This document shows positions 35,148-44,500 of a stretch of 64,000 bases of DNA, one piece after another (position 1 is the first letter of the stretch; each line of letters begins with the position of its first letter). The position numbers and the translations under genes were made by a program. The notes beneath the pieces are model-generated. The model saw nothing but the letters and a program-made list of their open reading frames with translations. It had not been told where the DNA came from and ran no database searches. The DNA comes from JAAYUD01 sp041907665 (lineage in GTDB: Bacteria > Bacteroidota > Bacteroidia > Bacteroidales > Bacteroidaceae): NCBI GenBank assembly GCA_041907665.1, contig JAYRGW010000001.1, positions 124,001 through 188,000 of the forward strand, given 5' to 3'.

Positions 35148-35179
35148 CGGCGTGATTAAACAAAATAAATAAGAACAAT

Positions 35180-36367
35180 ATGTACAATTTAAAACACTCG
35201 GAAGGATCGGAGAACGGGCATAAGCTCAAACAAATCATGCAACAGCTGGATGACTATTTTAAAACTCATTACGACTATCATTTCAATGTAATTACTGAGG
35301 GCGTCGAGATACGGAAGCGGGGAGGCCTCAATCTCGATTTCGTACCACTGCGCGAACGTCAGTTAAACGGGCTTGCCATCGAAGCCATGTATGTAGATAT
35401 CGATTGCCTCGACAGGGATGTGCGACGTTATTTTCATTCGCCCATGGTCGAAGAATATCATCCGTTGAAACACTACATCGATCACTTACCCAAGTGGGAC
35501 AAGCGCGACAGAGTGACTGCGCTGGCGCGCCACATCAGCAAGAATATCACTTGGCTGTCTCTATTTCATCGCTGGCTGCTCGGTATGGTGGTGCAGTGGA
35601 TAACGCCTCATCCTATTCACGGCAATGCTTTGATGCCAATACTGATCAGTAGTCGGCAAGGAATGAAGAAATCGACCTTCTGCCGCCTTCTGTTACCTCA
35701 ACAGTTGCGTCGGTACTACACCGACGAATTCGACCTGGCTGCCCGAAGCAATGCGGTGCCCAAGTTGTCGAAATATGCGCTTATCAATATTGACGAGTTC
35801 AACCGGATGGGAGAAGTCAAGTGCGCCCGATTGAAAAATATTCTTCAGATGGCGGATACGAGTACCAAATGTTATGGCAACGATGAGTATGAGCAGAAGC
35901 AACGCACTGCCTCTTTTATCGGAACCGCCAACTATCGTGAGCTTTTGACCGATCCTACCGGTTCGCGCCGATTCATACCAATCGAGCTGAAAGACAGAAT
36001 CGCCAACTTGAGGGTGAATTATGACCAACTCTATGCTCAACTCAAATACGAGATTGGGCGGCAAAAGCGATATTGGCTGAAGCCATGCGAGGAAACTCGC
36101 CTCATCGAACGCAATGCCGCCTACACCAAACGTCCGATAGAAGAACCTATTTTCAACGCTTGCTTTCAGATACCGGATGAAGAAGATAGCGATGAACGTA
36201 TCAAGAGTCTTTCTATCTCACAAATATACGAGACGTTGCGCAAATACAGTCCTTCTACCATGCGCGATATATCCATCAACGGCTTTAGCATACACCTGGC
36301 GATGATGGGGATAAAAAAATGCCGTAGCAAGGTAGGCTATTTGTATCGGCTCAAAAAGATGCTTTAG
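35180..36367 (+). CDS. VapE-family (virulence-associated E) ATPase-like protein
   Basis: A 395-residue protein of the VapE/VirE group, related to phage and plasmid superfamily 3 helicase-primase proteins. After an N-terminal linker, PLKHYIDHLPKWDKRDRV leads into the ATPase core. The Walker A equivalent is SSRQGMKKST (158-166), where the usual GKS is KKS. Walker B is YALINIDEFN (199-208), and FIGTANYRELLTDPTGSRRF is the sensor/arginine region. The changed P-loop may alter ATP binding. Divergent from the HU-like gene; the pair may be a domesticated phage or plasmid replication module. Confidence 0.85.
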   Translation: MYNLKHSEGSENGHKLKQIMQQLDDYFKTHYDYHFNVITEGVEIRKRGGLNLDFVPLRERQLNGLAIEAMYVDIDCLDRDVRRYFHSPMVEEYHPLKHYIDHLPKWDKRDRVTALARHISKNITWLSLFHRWLLGMVVQWITPHPIHGNALMPILISSRQGMKKSTFCRLLLPQQLRRYYTDEFDLAARSNAVPKLSKYALINIDEFNRMGEVKCARLKNILQMADTSTKCYGNDEYEQKQRTASFIGTANYRELLTDPTGSRRFIPIELKDRIANLRVNYDQLYAQLKYEIGRQKRYWLKPCEETRLIERNAAYTKRPIEEPIFNACFQIPDEEDSDERIKSLSISQIYETLRKYSPSTMRDISINGFSIHLAMMGIKKCRSKVGYLYRLKKML

Positions 36368-36394
36368 CTTGTACCTTTGCTATAAATCTGTTTC

Positions 36395-37423
36395 TTAATT
36401 GGGCTTTTCTTGTTGCTTTTTAGTGATCTCGTTCATGAAGTCTGTCAGATCTTCACGAAGCCACTGATAGAGATAAAGTGTTTGATAAGAAGTGCTCTTG
36501 CGAAGAATCAATTCTATTGAAGCCTGACTATTGTCATAGCTGGTTATCTCGTTGTGATATTGCTCTTCGTGTTCGGCAAGTTTCTTTATTTCGGTTTCTC
36601 TTTCCCTACGAAGAACGGTACAAATGGGGTTGAGAAGTTTCATAATCACATTGTCTTTGATGTGATGTCCCTGAATATAAAGGTAGGTCGTCTTGGGGTT
36701 CAATCCCAATCGTTTGAGGCTTTCGCCCAGAGCGTCTACTTTGGCTTGAGTCGCACCAAATTTGTTGCGCAATCTGTGTAGCGAAGATCGAACATGGTGT
36801 TCGGTTTCGTATAGGCTTTGTTGTGGATTGTTGACGTCTACATCGCCGAAAATTCGTGCGGCGTCATTGAATTCGTGCATGGGGAATGTATAGGTGTCGT
36901 GATTGCGATAAAACCATATACACCACAAAAAGAGCGGGTAGACGATTTCCGAATATTGTTCCATGAAAGCTACGAAATCGATGATTTGTCTATCGTTCAA
37001 TGTGCTCTGTACGCATACATCGTGCAGCCCTTCGGCATAGCATTGATAGTTTTCTATTGCATACGCATAGGTCTGGAAAATGTAACGATTGGAATTGATA
37101 TCGTCCGATACTTTTGTTGCCCCTTGCAGTAGAAAGTCGTAATCGCTATCTACGCAGGCAATAAGATTGGGCCCCAATTGATTTGCCTGCAACGAATTGG
37201 TCAATACCATCTTTTTGCCTTTTGCCAGGGTGGTTTGTGAAGGGAGCATCACTTCGAAATAGTGGTCTTTGTCTTCAAACTCCGACAGAATGTTACGCCA
37301 GAAAGCTACATCATCGTAGCTTTCTACGTATGCCACAATACGTTGTCGCTGGCGTTTGGGATATAGATTGTGTGCCGCTCCAAAGTAATTCGATGAAAGA
37401 TTATCGATTAATCTGCGCGACAT
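36395..37423 (-). CDS. DUF4435 TOPRIM-like protein (AriB-like)
   Basis: A 342-residue protein with the DUF4435 layout. VAYVESYDDVAFW (Glu34) and IACVDSDYDFL (D92, D94, D96) match the E...DxD metal-binding pattern of TOPRIM nucleases. The C-terminal half is helical and charged. Its first 16 bases overlap the end of the upstream ATPase gene. In PARIS systems an ATPase (AriA) holds and then releases a DUF4435 TOPRIM nuclease (AriB) when a phage anti-restriction protein is sensed. Gene order and domain types agree, but identity with PARIS is inferred. Confidence 0.82.
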   Translation of the reverse strand: MSRRLIDNLSSNYFGAAHNLYPKRQRQRIVAYVESYDDVAFWRNILSEFEDKDHYFEVMLPSQTTLAKGKKMVLTNSLQANQLGPNLIACVDSDYDFLLQGATKVSDDINSNRYIFQTYAYAIENYQCYAEGLHDVCVQSTLNDRQIIDFVAFMEQYSEIVYPLFLWCIWFYRNHDTYTFPMHEFNDAARIFGDVDVNNPQQSLYETEHHVRSSLHRLRNKFGATQAKVDALGESLKRLGLNPKTTYLYIQGHHIKDNVIMKLLNPICTVLRRERETEIKKLAEHEEQYHNEITSYDNSQASIELILRKSTSYQTLYLYQWLREDLTDFMNEITKKQQEKPN

Positions 37424-38259
37424 GGTTTGATACTCTTGAAATTGGTGGTTATATCTTCGACTTCTGTCACTTTGTCTACCCAGCCTTCCATGATGACAGC
37501 CGGAGAATGCGTTGTCAATATGATTTGGGCGTTAGAATTGAGTTCTCTGATTTTCCCTATCAACTTTTGTTGCCATTCGATGTGTAGAGAAGCCTCCGGC
37601 TCGTCCATAAACAATACGCAGTGTTGGTTGTCCTCAACAAGTGCGGTGAGCAGGATGAGCAACATTTGTTTTTCGCCGGACGAAAGTTTGAACGGTAGCA
37701 AGAGTTCGTCGTTCTGATAAAAAGCGATATCGTTGCGCTTGCGTGCTATTTTCTTATTGGTATAGCTGAATAGTTCGTCAATGCTATCTTGGAATATCTG
37801 TTTTGGTTTTGATATCGCGGCGGCTTTTATATGATCTTCTTCATTCTTGCCTGCCAAGAGTTCTATCATACGATTGCCAATGTTTACCTGATAGTCCAAA
37901 TATCGTCTTTGCATGAGGTATATTTGCCAATCGAGCTCCGATTTTACATTCTTATCTGCCATTCGAGCTGTAAAATCTCCTTGTATCAAGGGGCGGTCGT
38001 AGCTTCTGATAAAGTCGTAAACGACGTATGTAGCATCTACCGGATCAAAATCGAGGTGTACGCCATCGATCACTCCATTGGTCGCTTCTCCCGATATGTT
38101 ATCGAGAAAAGTGACAGAGCGGTTTAGGATTGTTGTTTTGCCTACACCGTTCACTCCCGACAGAATATTTACATCGGGCCTTAGGTTCCAAGCAATGTTA
38201 TATTTGTTCCAAAGACCTTCTATTTCTATCCGTCGAATGTAATTAGCTCTTGTCCTCAT
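37408..38259 (-). CDS. Compact ABC-type ATPase (AriA-like)
   Basis: A 283-residue SMC/ABC-like ATPase without transmembrane segments. Walker A SGVNGVGKTT lies near residues 34-43, the signature LSSGEKQ near 192-198, Walker B VLFMDEPEASLH near 215-226 and the H-loop ILTTHSP near 247-253. The insert between the lobes is short, so the protein is smaller than typical AriA or OLD-type proteins. The ATG at 38259 is preferred over a TTG at 38289. It overlaps the DUF4435 gene by 16 bases. Likely the sensor half of an anti-phage pair. Confidence 0.85.
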   Translation of the reverse strand: MRTRANYIRRIEIEGLWNKYNIAWNLRPDVNILSGVNGVGKTTILNRSVTFLDNISGEATNGVIDGVHLDFDPVDATYVVYDFIRSYDRPLIQGDFTARMADKNVKSELDWQIYLMQRRYLDYQVNIGNRMIELLAGKNEEDHIKAAAISKPKQIFQDSIDELFSYTNKKIARKRNDIAFYQNDELLLPFKLSSGEKQMLLILLTALVEDNQHCVLFMDEPEASLHIEWQQKLIGKIRELNSNAQIILTTHSPAVIMEGWVDKVTEVEDITTNFKSIKPCRAD

Positions 38260-38353
38260 CGTCGTAATGATTAGTATTTCTTTCTTCAAAGTTAATCATT
38301 CTTCTGATTTTATTGTTACTTTTGTGAGAAAATTATTAATAAATACGAAAGAA

Positions 38354-39271
38354 ATGCCAAACGATAGAAATATGAGAGGGCATGCTGCCGTATTGGTAGC
38401 CAATGCTTTATGGGGACTGAATGCATCGATAGGCAAAACGATATTGGGAGAGCTTTCGGCTCTCACCGTGACTACGATTCGCATGGTCGTAGCGGCTTTA
38501 GTGTTTTGGAGCTTCTCTTTGTTTCTTCCCAAAGAACATGTGCATCATCAAGATATGCTCAAATTGTTTTTTGCAGCCCTGCTGGGGGTTGTTCTCAATC
38601 AGGGTATGTTCCTTTTCGGACTTTCGTATACCACTGCTCTTGATGCCTCGATTGTAACGACTGCCATGCCTATTATAACAATGATAATTGCTGCCATCTA
38701 TCTCAAGGAACCGATAACCGGCATGAAAGTGATGGGCGTTTTTGTCGGTGCCATGGGTGTTTTCATTTTGATGCTGAATAGCCAGACAACCGGACGCCAT
38801 CCGGGCAATCTGGTGGGGGATGTGCTATGTCTCGTTTCTCAGATCAGTTTTGCGTTCTATTTGGTACTGTTTAGAGATCTTATTGTGAAATATTCGCCTA
38901 TTACCATTTGTAAGTGGCTGTTTATATATGCTTCTGTTTGTTTCATCCCTTTCTCTTATGCGGACGTCGTTTCAATCGATTTTTCGAGTTTCTCGCTAGC
39001 TCTTTGGCTTCGTCTGGGATATGTGGTAATAGGAAGTACTTTCTTGGCCTATATCTGCCTGATGAGCAGCCAGCGTTTGCTTCGCCCCACTATTGTAAGT
39101 ATGTACAATTATATTCAGCCCATTATTGTAGCATTGGTGATGGTGATGATGGGCATTGACGACCTCAATTGGATGAAAGCCGTTGCCATCATCCTTATCA
39201 TACTGGGTGTGTCTTATGTCACGTTGAGCAAATCGCGTACCGATTTTGAGCAAGTGGGGAAAGAATTGTAA
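38354..39271 (+). CDS. EamA/DMT-type transporter
   Basis: Inner-membrane permease of 305 residues with about ten hydrophobic helices in two EamA repeats (first begins AAVLVANALWGLNASIGK, second SQISFAFYLVLFRDLI). The substrate of such drug/metabolite transporters cannot be told from sequence. The ATG at 38354, preceded by GAAAGAA, begins just before the first helix; the longer frame from 38267 overlaps the ATPase gene's start on the other strand. Convergent with meaB. Confidence 0.9.
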   Translation: MPNDRNMRGHAAVLVANALWGLNASIGKTILGELSALTVTTIRMVVAALVFWSFSLFLPKEHVHHQDMLKLFFAALLGVVLNQGMFLFGLSYTTALDASIVTTAMPIITMIIAAIYLKEPITGMKVMGVFVGAMGVFILMLNSQTTGRHPGNLVGDVLCLVSQISFAFYLVLFRDLIVKYSPITICKWLFIYASVCFIPFSYADVVSIDFSSFSLALWLRLGYVVIGSTFLAYICLMSSQRLLRPTIVSMYNYIQPIIVALVMVMMGIDDLNWMKAVAIILIILGVSYVTLSKSRTDFEQVGKEL

Positions 39272-39307
39272 ACTCTCTTTTCGTTTGTCAGAGAAGAATA
39301 TGGACTA

Positions 39308-40399
39308 TTATTTCAGCAGTTTGAAATATTCGTCCAATAGTTGTTTGGCTGCGACAAACGACGTGAGCTTGCCGTCCAAAACATCGCTTTCCTTTTGCTG
39401 AAGCATTTCGGCAATCGTATTGTTGTGGTAGAAACTGCCTCGGAGATGCTCGTTGATGGTCTCGTACATCCAATACTTACTTTGTTCATTGCGGCGATAA
39501 TCGAAGTATCCGTTTTCTTTAACAAAAGCGATATATTCGTCTACCATATCCCATATTTCCTTGATTCCGATGCCATAAAATCCTGAATAAGTCAGCACTT
39601 TAGGAGTCCAACCCGATTCTGGAGTAGGAAACAAGTGCAGCGCATTGCGGAATTGAGTTGCTGCCAGGTTGGCCTTGTCTATATTGTTTCCGTCGGCCTT
39701 ATTGATGATGATACCGTCGGCCATTTCCATGATACCTCTCTTTATGCCTTGAAGCTCATCACCGGTTCCAGCCAGTTGTATGAGCAAGAAGAAGTCTACC
39801 ATCGAATGAACAGCCGTTTCGCTTTGACCAACTCCTACCGTCTCGATAAATATCTTATCAAATCCGGCGGCTTCGCAAAGTACGATGGTTTCGCGCGTCT
39901 TGCGCGCTACACCGCCCAATGAACCAGCCGTTGGGCTAGGGCGTATGAAAGAGTTGGGATGAACGGCAAGTTTCTCCATGCGGGTTTTGTCGCCCAATAT
40001 GCTGCCTTTGCTTCGCTCGCTGCTGGGGTCGATGGCAAGTACTGCAAGTTTGCCACCCCTTTCTAATACATGAATGCCGAAAACATCTATGGATGTGCTT
40101 TTACCGGCACCCGGTACACCGCTGATTCCTATACGTACAGAACGTCCTGAGTAAGGGAGACATTTTTCGATTACCTCTTGCGCAATGGCCTCGTGTTCGG
40201 GGCGTACCGATTCGATGAGTGTGACAGCCTGACTAAGTACGGTAATATTTCCTTTTACGATACCTTCTACATATTCGCCGGAAGTCATCAAGTGACGTTT
40301 GGGGCGTGGCTTCAAATAGGGATTGATGGTCGCCGGTTGTTCTACGCCGGCATTTACTGCCAATCCTTTGTATTCTGCATCATTTTCGGGATGTTCCAT
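39308..40399 (-). CDS. meaB: MeaB/ArgK-type GTPase (methylmalonyl-CoA mutase chaperone)
   Basis: G3E-family GTPase of 363 residues that protects and reloads adenosylcobalamin on methylmalonyl-CoA mutase. The P-loop is GISGVPGAGKST, followed by IDPSSERSKGSILGDKTRM (switch region), TVGVGQSE and the base-specificity motif INKADG. The C-terminal dimerisation arm is present. The mutase genes are not in the window. It lies 22 bases downstream of the DUF1573 gene, so they may be co-transcribed. Confidence 0.93.
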   Translation of the reverse strand: MEHPENDAEYKGLAVNAGVEQPATINPYLKPRPKRHLMTSGEYVEGIVKGNITVLSQAVTLIESVRPEHEAIAQEVIEKCLPYSGRSVRIGISGVPGAGKSTSIDVFGIHVLERGGKLAVLAIDPSSERSKGSILGDKTRMEKLAVHPNSFIRPSPTAGSLGGVARKTRETIVLCEAAGFDKIFIETVGVGQSETAVHSMVDFFLLIQLAGTGDELQGIKRGIMEMADGIIINKADGNNIDKANLAATQFRNALHLFPTPESGWTPKVLTYSGFYGIGIKEIWDMVDEYIAFVKENGYFDYRRNEQSKYWMYETINEHLRGSFYHNNTIAEMLQQKESDVLDGKLTSFVAAKQLLDEYFKLLK

Positions 40400-40421
40400 A
40401 GTTCTTTATAGAAATTTTGAT

Positions 40422-41498
40422 TTATTGTTTCGATGTAATCAGATTAATATCAACTTTGGGATGAATAGGATCGTCACTTATAATCAGAATATGCGTTTTG
40501 TTCTTGTCGTTCTTTAGCGTATGAGACCTTACATCTATTTTAAGAGTTGTCGTTTCATTGGGCTGTAGAATACGTTTCTTGAGAGATACGCTGATAGCCG
40601 CATTGAATACTTGAACCTTGGTGATGACCAATGGAGAGAGCCCTTTGTTGGTAATTGTTATTTCTTTGGTTATTTTGCTTTTTTCAACAACGTCTTTGGC
40701 TATGTTGAATATCGTATCGGTGAGGTTTATAACCGGCGCTTTTTGTCTGTCGGCCTCTGTCATCTTTGAGAAATCGGGCAATAGCACGATCGAGATAGGA
40801 ATCTCATTTTCGGGAGAGATCTTATCGCCGTTGAAGCGCGACAGATAAATGGAATTCTGGATTTCGCCTACATCATTCAGTTGCTTCGTATCGAGTGTGA
40901 GTTTGATGATACCCCGTTGTCCCTTGAGCAACATATTCGAGTTGCTTTTCATCGTTATATAACTTGGCAGGTGCATTAATATAGGCTCGTATGGTCTGTC
41001 CGACTGGTTAACAATATCGAGAGCTGCCGTGAGCTGGTCGCCACGGTGCGCGTTGGGGAAATTGATAGAGGTGCGGTCTATAGCTATATTGCCTATCTTG
41101 TAAGGATGGGTGCTCGATACGTCATTCACTTGATTTACCACTTCGCCACCAAAGGTGAGATAGACCAGATGAGGCGTAGCATTGCTGTAGATGCACACGT
41201 CTTTTTCGAAATGCCCCAATAACTGAGCATCGAATGTAGCAACTACTTTTCCTTTATCGCCAGGAGTTATAGGCGTTTTGGTCCAATCGGCAACAGTGCA
41301 GGCACAAGAGGTAATCACTTTATTAATAACCAATGGCTTGTCGCCCGAGTTGGTTATGATATATTCTACCTTAACCGGTTTCTTCCACTCTATCCGATTC
41401 AAGTTAACTCTTTCGGTATTTGAAGAGATACGCGGTTGGGCAAAAACCGATGACGTAGCAAATAAAATGCTATATAGTAAAATCTTTTTCAATTTCAT
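40422..41498 (-). CDS. Exported DUF1573 protein
   Basis: A 358-residue secreted protein with signal peptide MKLKKILLYSILFATSSVFAQ. The first immunoglobulin-like DUF1573 domain contains the conserved VITSCACTVADW segment (paired cysteines), and two more beta-sandwich regions follow (NKGLSPLVITKVQVF near residue 285). The family is common in Bacteroidetes, with unknown function; ASH/MSP-like folds suggest protein contact in the periplasm. A TATTTTTG -7 candidate lies at 41526 to 41519. Confidence 0.85.
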   Translation of the reverse strand: MKLKKILLYSILFATSSVFAQPRISSNTERVNLNRIEWKKPVKVEYIITNSGDKPLVINKVITSCACTVADWTKTPITPGDKGKVVATFDAQLLGHFEKDVCIYSNATPHLVYLTFGGEVVNQVNDVSSTHPYKIGNIAIDRTSINFPNAHRGDQLTAALDIVNQSDRPYEPILMHLPSYITMKSNSNMLLKGQRGIIKLTLDTKQLNDVGEIQNSIYLSRFNGDKISPENEIPISIVLLPDFSKMTEADRQKAPVINLTDTIFNIAKDVVEKSKITKEITITNKGLSPLVITKVQVFNAAISVSLKKRILQPNETTTLKIDVRSHTLKNDKNKTHILIISDDPIHPKVDINLITSKQ

Positions 41499-41577
41499 TA
41501 ATCCATTTGTTTGTCTTGCAAAAATAGGAAAAACTATTCAGCTGAGGGAACTAAACTGGTTAATAGGCGTTAATTCA

Positions 41578-44500
41578 CTATTTATTGACTGTTATTCGCA
41601 TAGACTCCGAGTGGGTGGCAAACTCCGGAGCATAGGCACATTGCAAGGTCGATAGGCCTGCCTCGTAACTCCCTGCTCGGCTTACTCTATAGTTTATTTC
41701 CAACACGTAAGTACCTTTCTGCAACGAATCGAAGAAGAAATTGGTCGAAGCATCTTTTATTTCTTCGTAGTATCCGGTTCCGGCCTCGTAACGGTATCCC
41801 GACAATTGCGTGATCGGTTCGAAGCAAGCTCCGCGTTGTTCTTTGAGTTGTACGAAATCCATCTTTCGGTTTAGTTTAATGACCAAACGAGCCGTGACAA
41901 TATCGCCTACCTTCAGTTCGTTCTGATCGGTAATGGGCTGGAGCTCTTCCACGTTGTTGACAATGCGCTTAACCAATAAAGACTTCTTGACGCTGAATGC
42001 TTCGCTGCCTTGTTGTTTGACGTTGCTGATATCTTCTGTAAATTGAGCATAAACGGCTCCCCAAGCGATACCTTCATCTTTCTTCTCGACTTTAATGGTG
42101 CGGGCATTTATTGTAGGTTGGTCTGTGAAATTCTCTTTAAGATAACTGAGACCGGTAGTCGTATTGCTGTCAGCTGTACTGAGCTTGCGATTTGCGATGC
42201 TAATAGTGACAATGCCTTTGTTTGATAGGATGTCTGAACTCTTTCCGATTAATGCATAAATGGCGTCTACAGTCGAAACAGGAGTGTCCCATTGCTGAGT
42301 TTGCTTTTGCTTGAGTAACCAAAGTTTCATCTCTTGTGCCGTCTCGTTGTCGTTGCTTACATTTTCGAAAGCTTCGATGGCGGCTGTATGTGCATTGAGG
42401 TGCATGCAACTCCATGAGAAAGGATCGTCGTTGAAATCGAAGTACTCGCCGAGTTCATCACTTTTTGTGAGATGCTCTTTGATTGATGCCATGTATTCGT
42501 CGGCAACTTTTGTTTTTCCTGCTTGTTTTAAGATAATAGCAGCCAACGCTTTCTCTTGCATATCTTGTGAAGAGGGCACTTCGTCTATTTTGTTCAGAAA
42601 ATAGTTGTATTGCGTTTTGTATTGATTGGGAATTTGAGAATCGGTGATACTCAATAGGTACAAATAACGGAGAGTGCTGTATGATATCCCCTTTATCTTT
42701 TGACCTTCTTTCTCTGCTTTTTTGATCCATTCGTAGTGGCGCTGACTTTCGCCGTGAAGGAAACCGATTCCTTTTTGTTGCATGGCTTTTACCTCTTCAG
42801 ACAGCGGCTGTCCTGTAAGTAGATGGATGCGAGCTATCAGTCTCACTACATACTCTGTGATATATTCGCTGCCGTGCATTCCCTTGAACCAACTCCAGCT
42901 GCCATCTTCGTTTTGTAGTTGCTGTAGCTTTTTGATAGTCGTAAGATTATTGTTCTGAATGTTGTTCAAATCGAAGAGGGTAGAGAGCCGTTCCTTTTGT
43001 TCTTGTTCACTTTTGGCTTCGAGTACCCAGGGCGACTCGTTGAGCAGAATATTCTTTAGTTCTTGATTCTTTTGTAAATTACTTAATAGGCTCTCTTTCG
43101 ATTGGCCCGTTGCCTTCCAACTGTCGAATACATTTTTGATGCGCGGAGTAGAGTTTGCAATATGCGAAGCCAGTGAGTTGGCATATAGCGCTATTGCCCA
43201 ACAAATGGCGTTGTCGCTTTGGGGTAAAGCCAGCGAAGGTAGTGCCTGAATGACATACCAGGATGGATTGCCTGTGTATTCGATTGTCAAGCTTCGTTTT
43301 GTAGCACTCTTACTGTGATTATTGAATAGCTTGTCGAGCGAAAATTCTCTACTCTGATTGCCGCGGATAGGTAGAGGGACAGATTCGGTCAACATTATTT
43401 TATCGCTTAATACCGGTAGAAGATGTTGCTCGCCATCGCTAAAAGTCCCTCCATCGGCAACGATTCTTACGCCCAGAATATCGTAACGTTCGCTGACGGT
43501 GAAGTCGAACGAAGTGCCTTCGCTTTTCTGAGCATCCAATGAAAGTGGTTTGCTTTGGCTAAGTATAATTTGTTCGGTTTGGGGGTCGAATAACTCGAAT
43601 TTCACATTGGCTTTAATCGCTTTATCTGTCATATTCGATACCGTTGCAGCAATAACCGCATGGTCTCCCGTGCGTACAAATCGGGGCATATTGGGCGTAA
43701 CCATTAATTCTTTAGAAGCAACGGTTTCTCCGTCGAGCATACCATTGAGCATCTCTTTGGTATGGACATACCCCATGAACTTCCAGCGAGTAAGGCTTTC
43801 GGGCAAGGTGAATACAATGGATACATTTCCCTTGGAATCGGTGCGGAGGCTGGGATAGAAGAAAGCTGTCTCGGCAAAGTTCGAGCGCATAGGCTGTTGG
43901 TTCGACGTTGCTTCGTCTTTCTTTTTTGTGCCATATCCAGCTACTACAACCTCGTTCAATTCGGCTATGTCTTTACCACCTTTTTCGTCATTTCCTCTCA
44001 CTTCTCCAGCTTTTTCTAAAACGCTATACTCCATTGCTTTAGAAGAATTTTTTGCTAACATTGGCCCTCTGCCTCTAATTCTTAAATTTCTAGTTGTTTT
44101 CTGTTCATTCACAATGTTCATGAACTCGTTTACATCGAAGAAATGGTCGAAATCCAGTTGGCTTATCTTATAAGAATTAATGCTGCCGAAGTATGTTTCA
44201 TCGTAGCTGTTTTCATAGGAGATATTCCAATTCTGATTTTGTATATAACGCGGATAAAATACTTCTCCGTAGATGTGGTGAGGCATCAATTTGTCTAGCG
44301 AAGCATCGTACATGAAAGCTAGCATTTCTGCATTGGCGGGCTTACCTTGGGGAGTCTGTATATTGAGTTTCCATTCTTCTTTCTGTCCCGGATGTACTTT
44401 GTCGCGAAAGACACTCCACTTCAGGTGCAATTGTTGCTTTGGAAGAGATAGAGTGAAGGTTGCTTCCTTTTGGAATAGCAAGTTATCTTTCACAAAGCAG

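Noticed and set aside
34895..35179. Riboswitch in the HU-VapE gap
   Set aside because: The structure is a DNA-symmetric array of palindromes and matches no riboswitch core I know; a leader-RNA role is kept only as a hypothesis.
22514..38259. Prophage or integrative element
   Set aside because: No integrase, structural phage gene, conjugation gene or tRNA attachment duplication is visible; the island looks like a recombination hotspot instead.
43900..43965. A TonB-dependent receptor within the A2M-like gene
   Set aside because: Only the short plug-start motif is present; no plug or barrel follows, and the surrounding sequence is macroglobulin-like.
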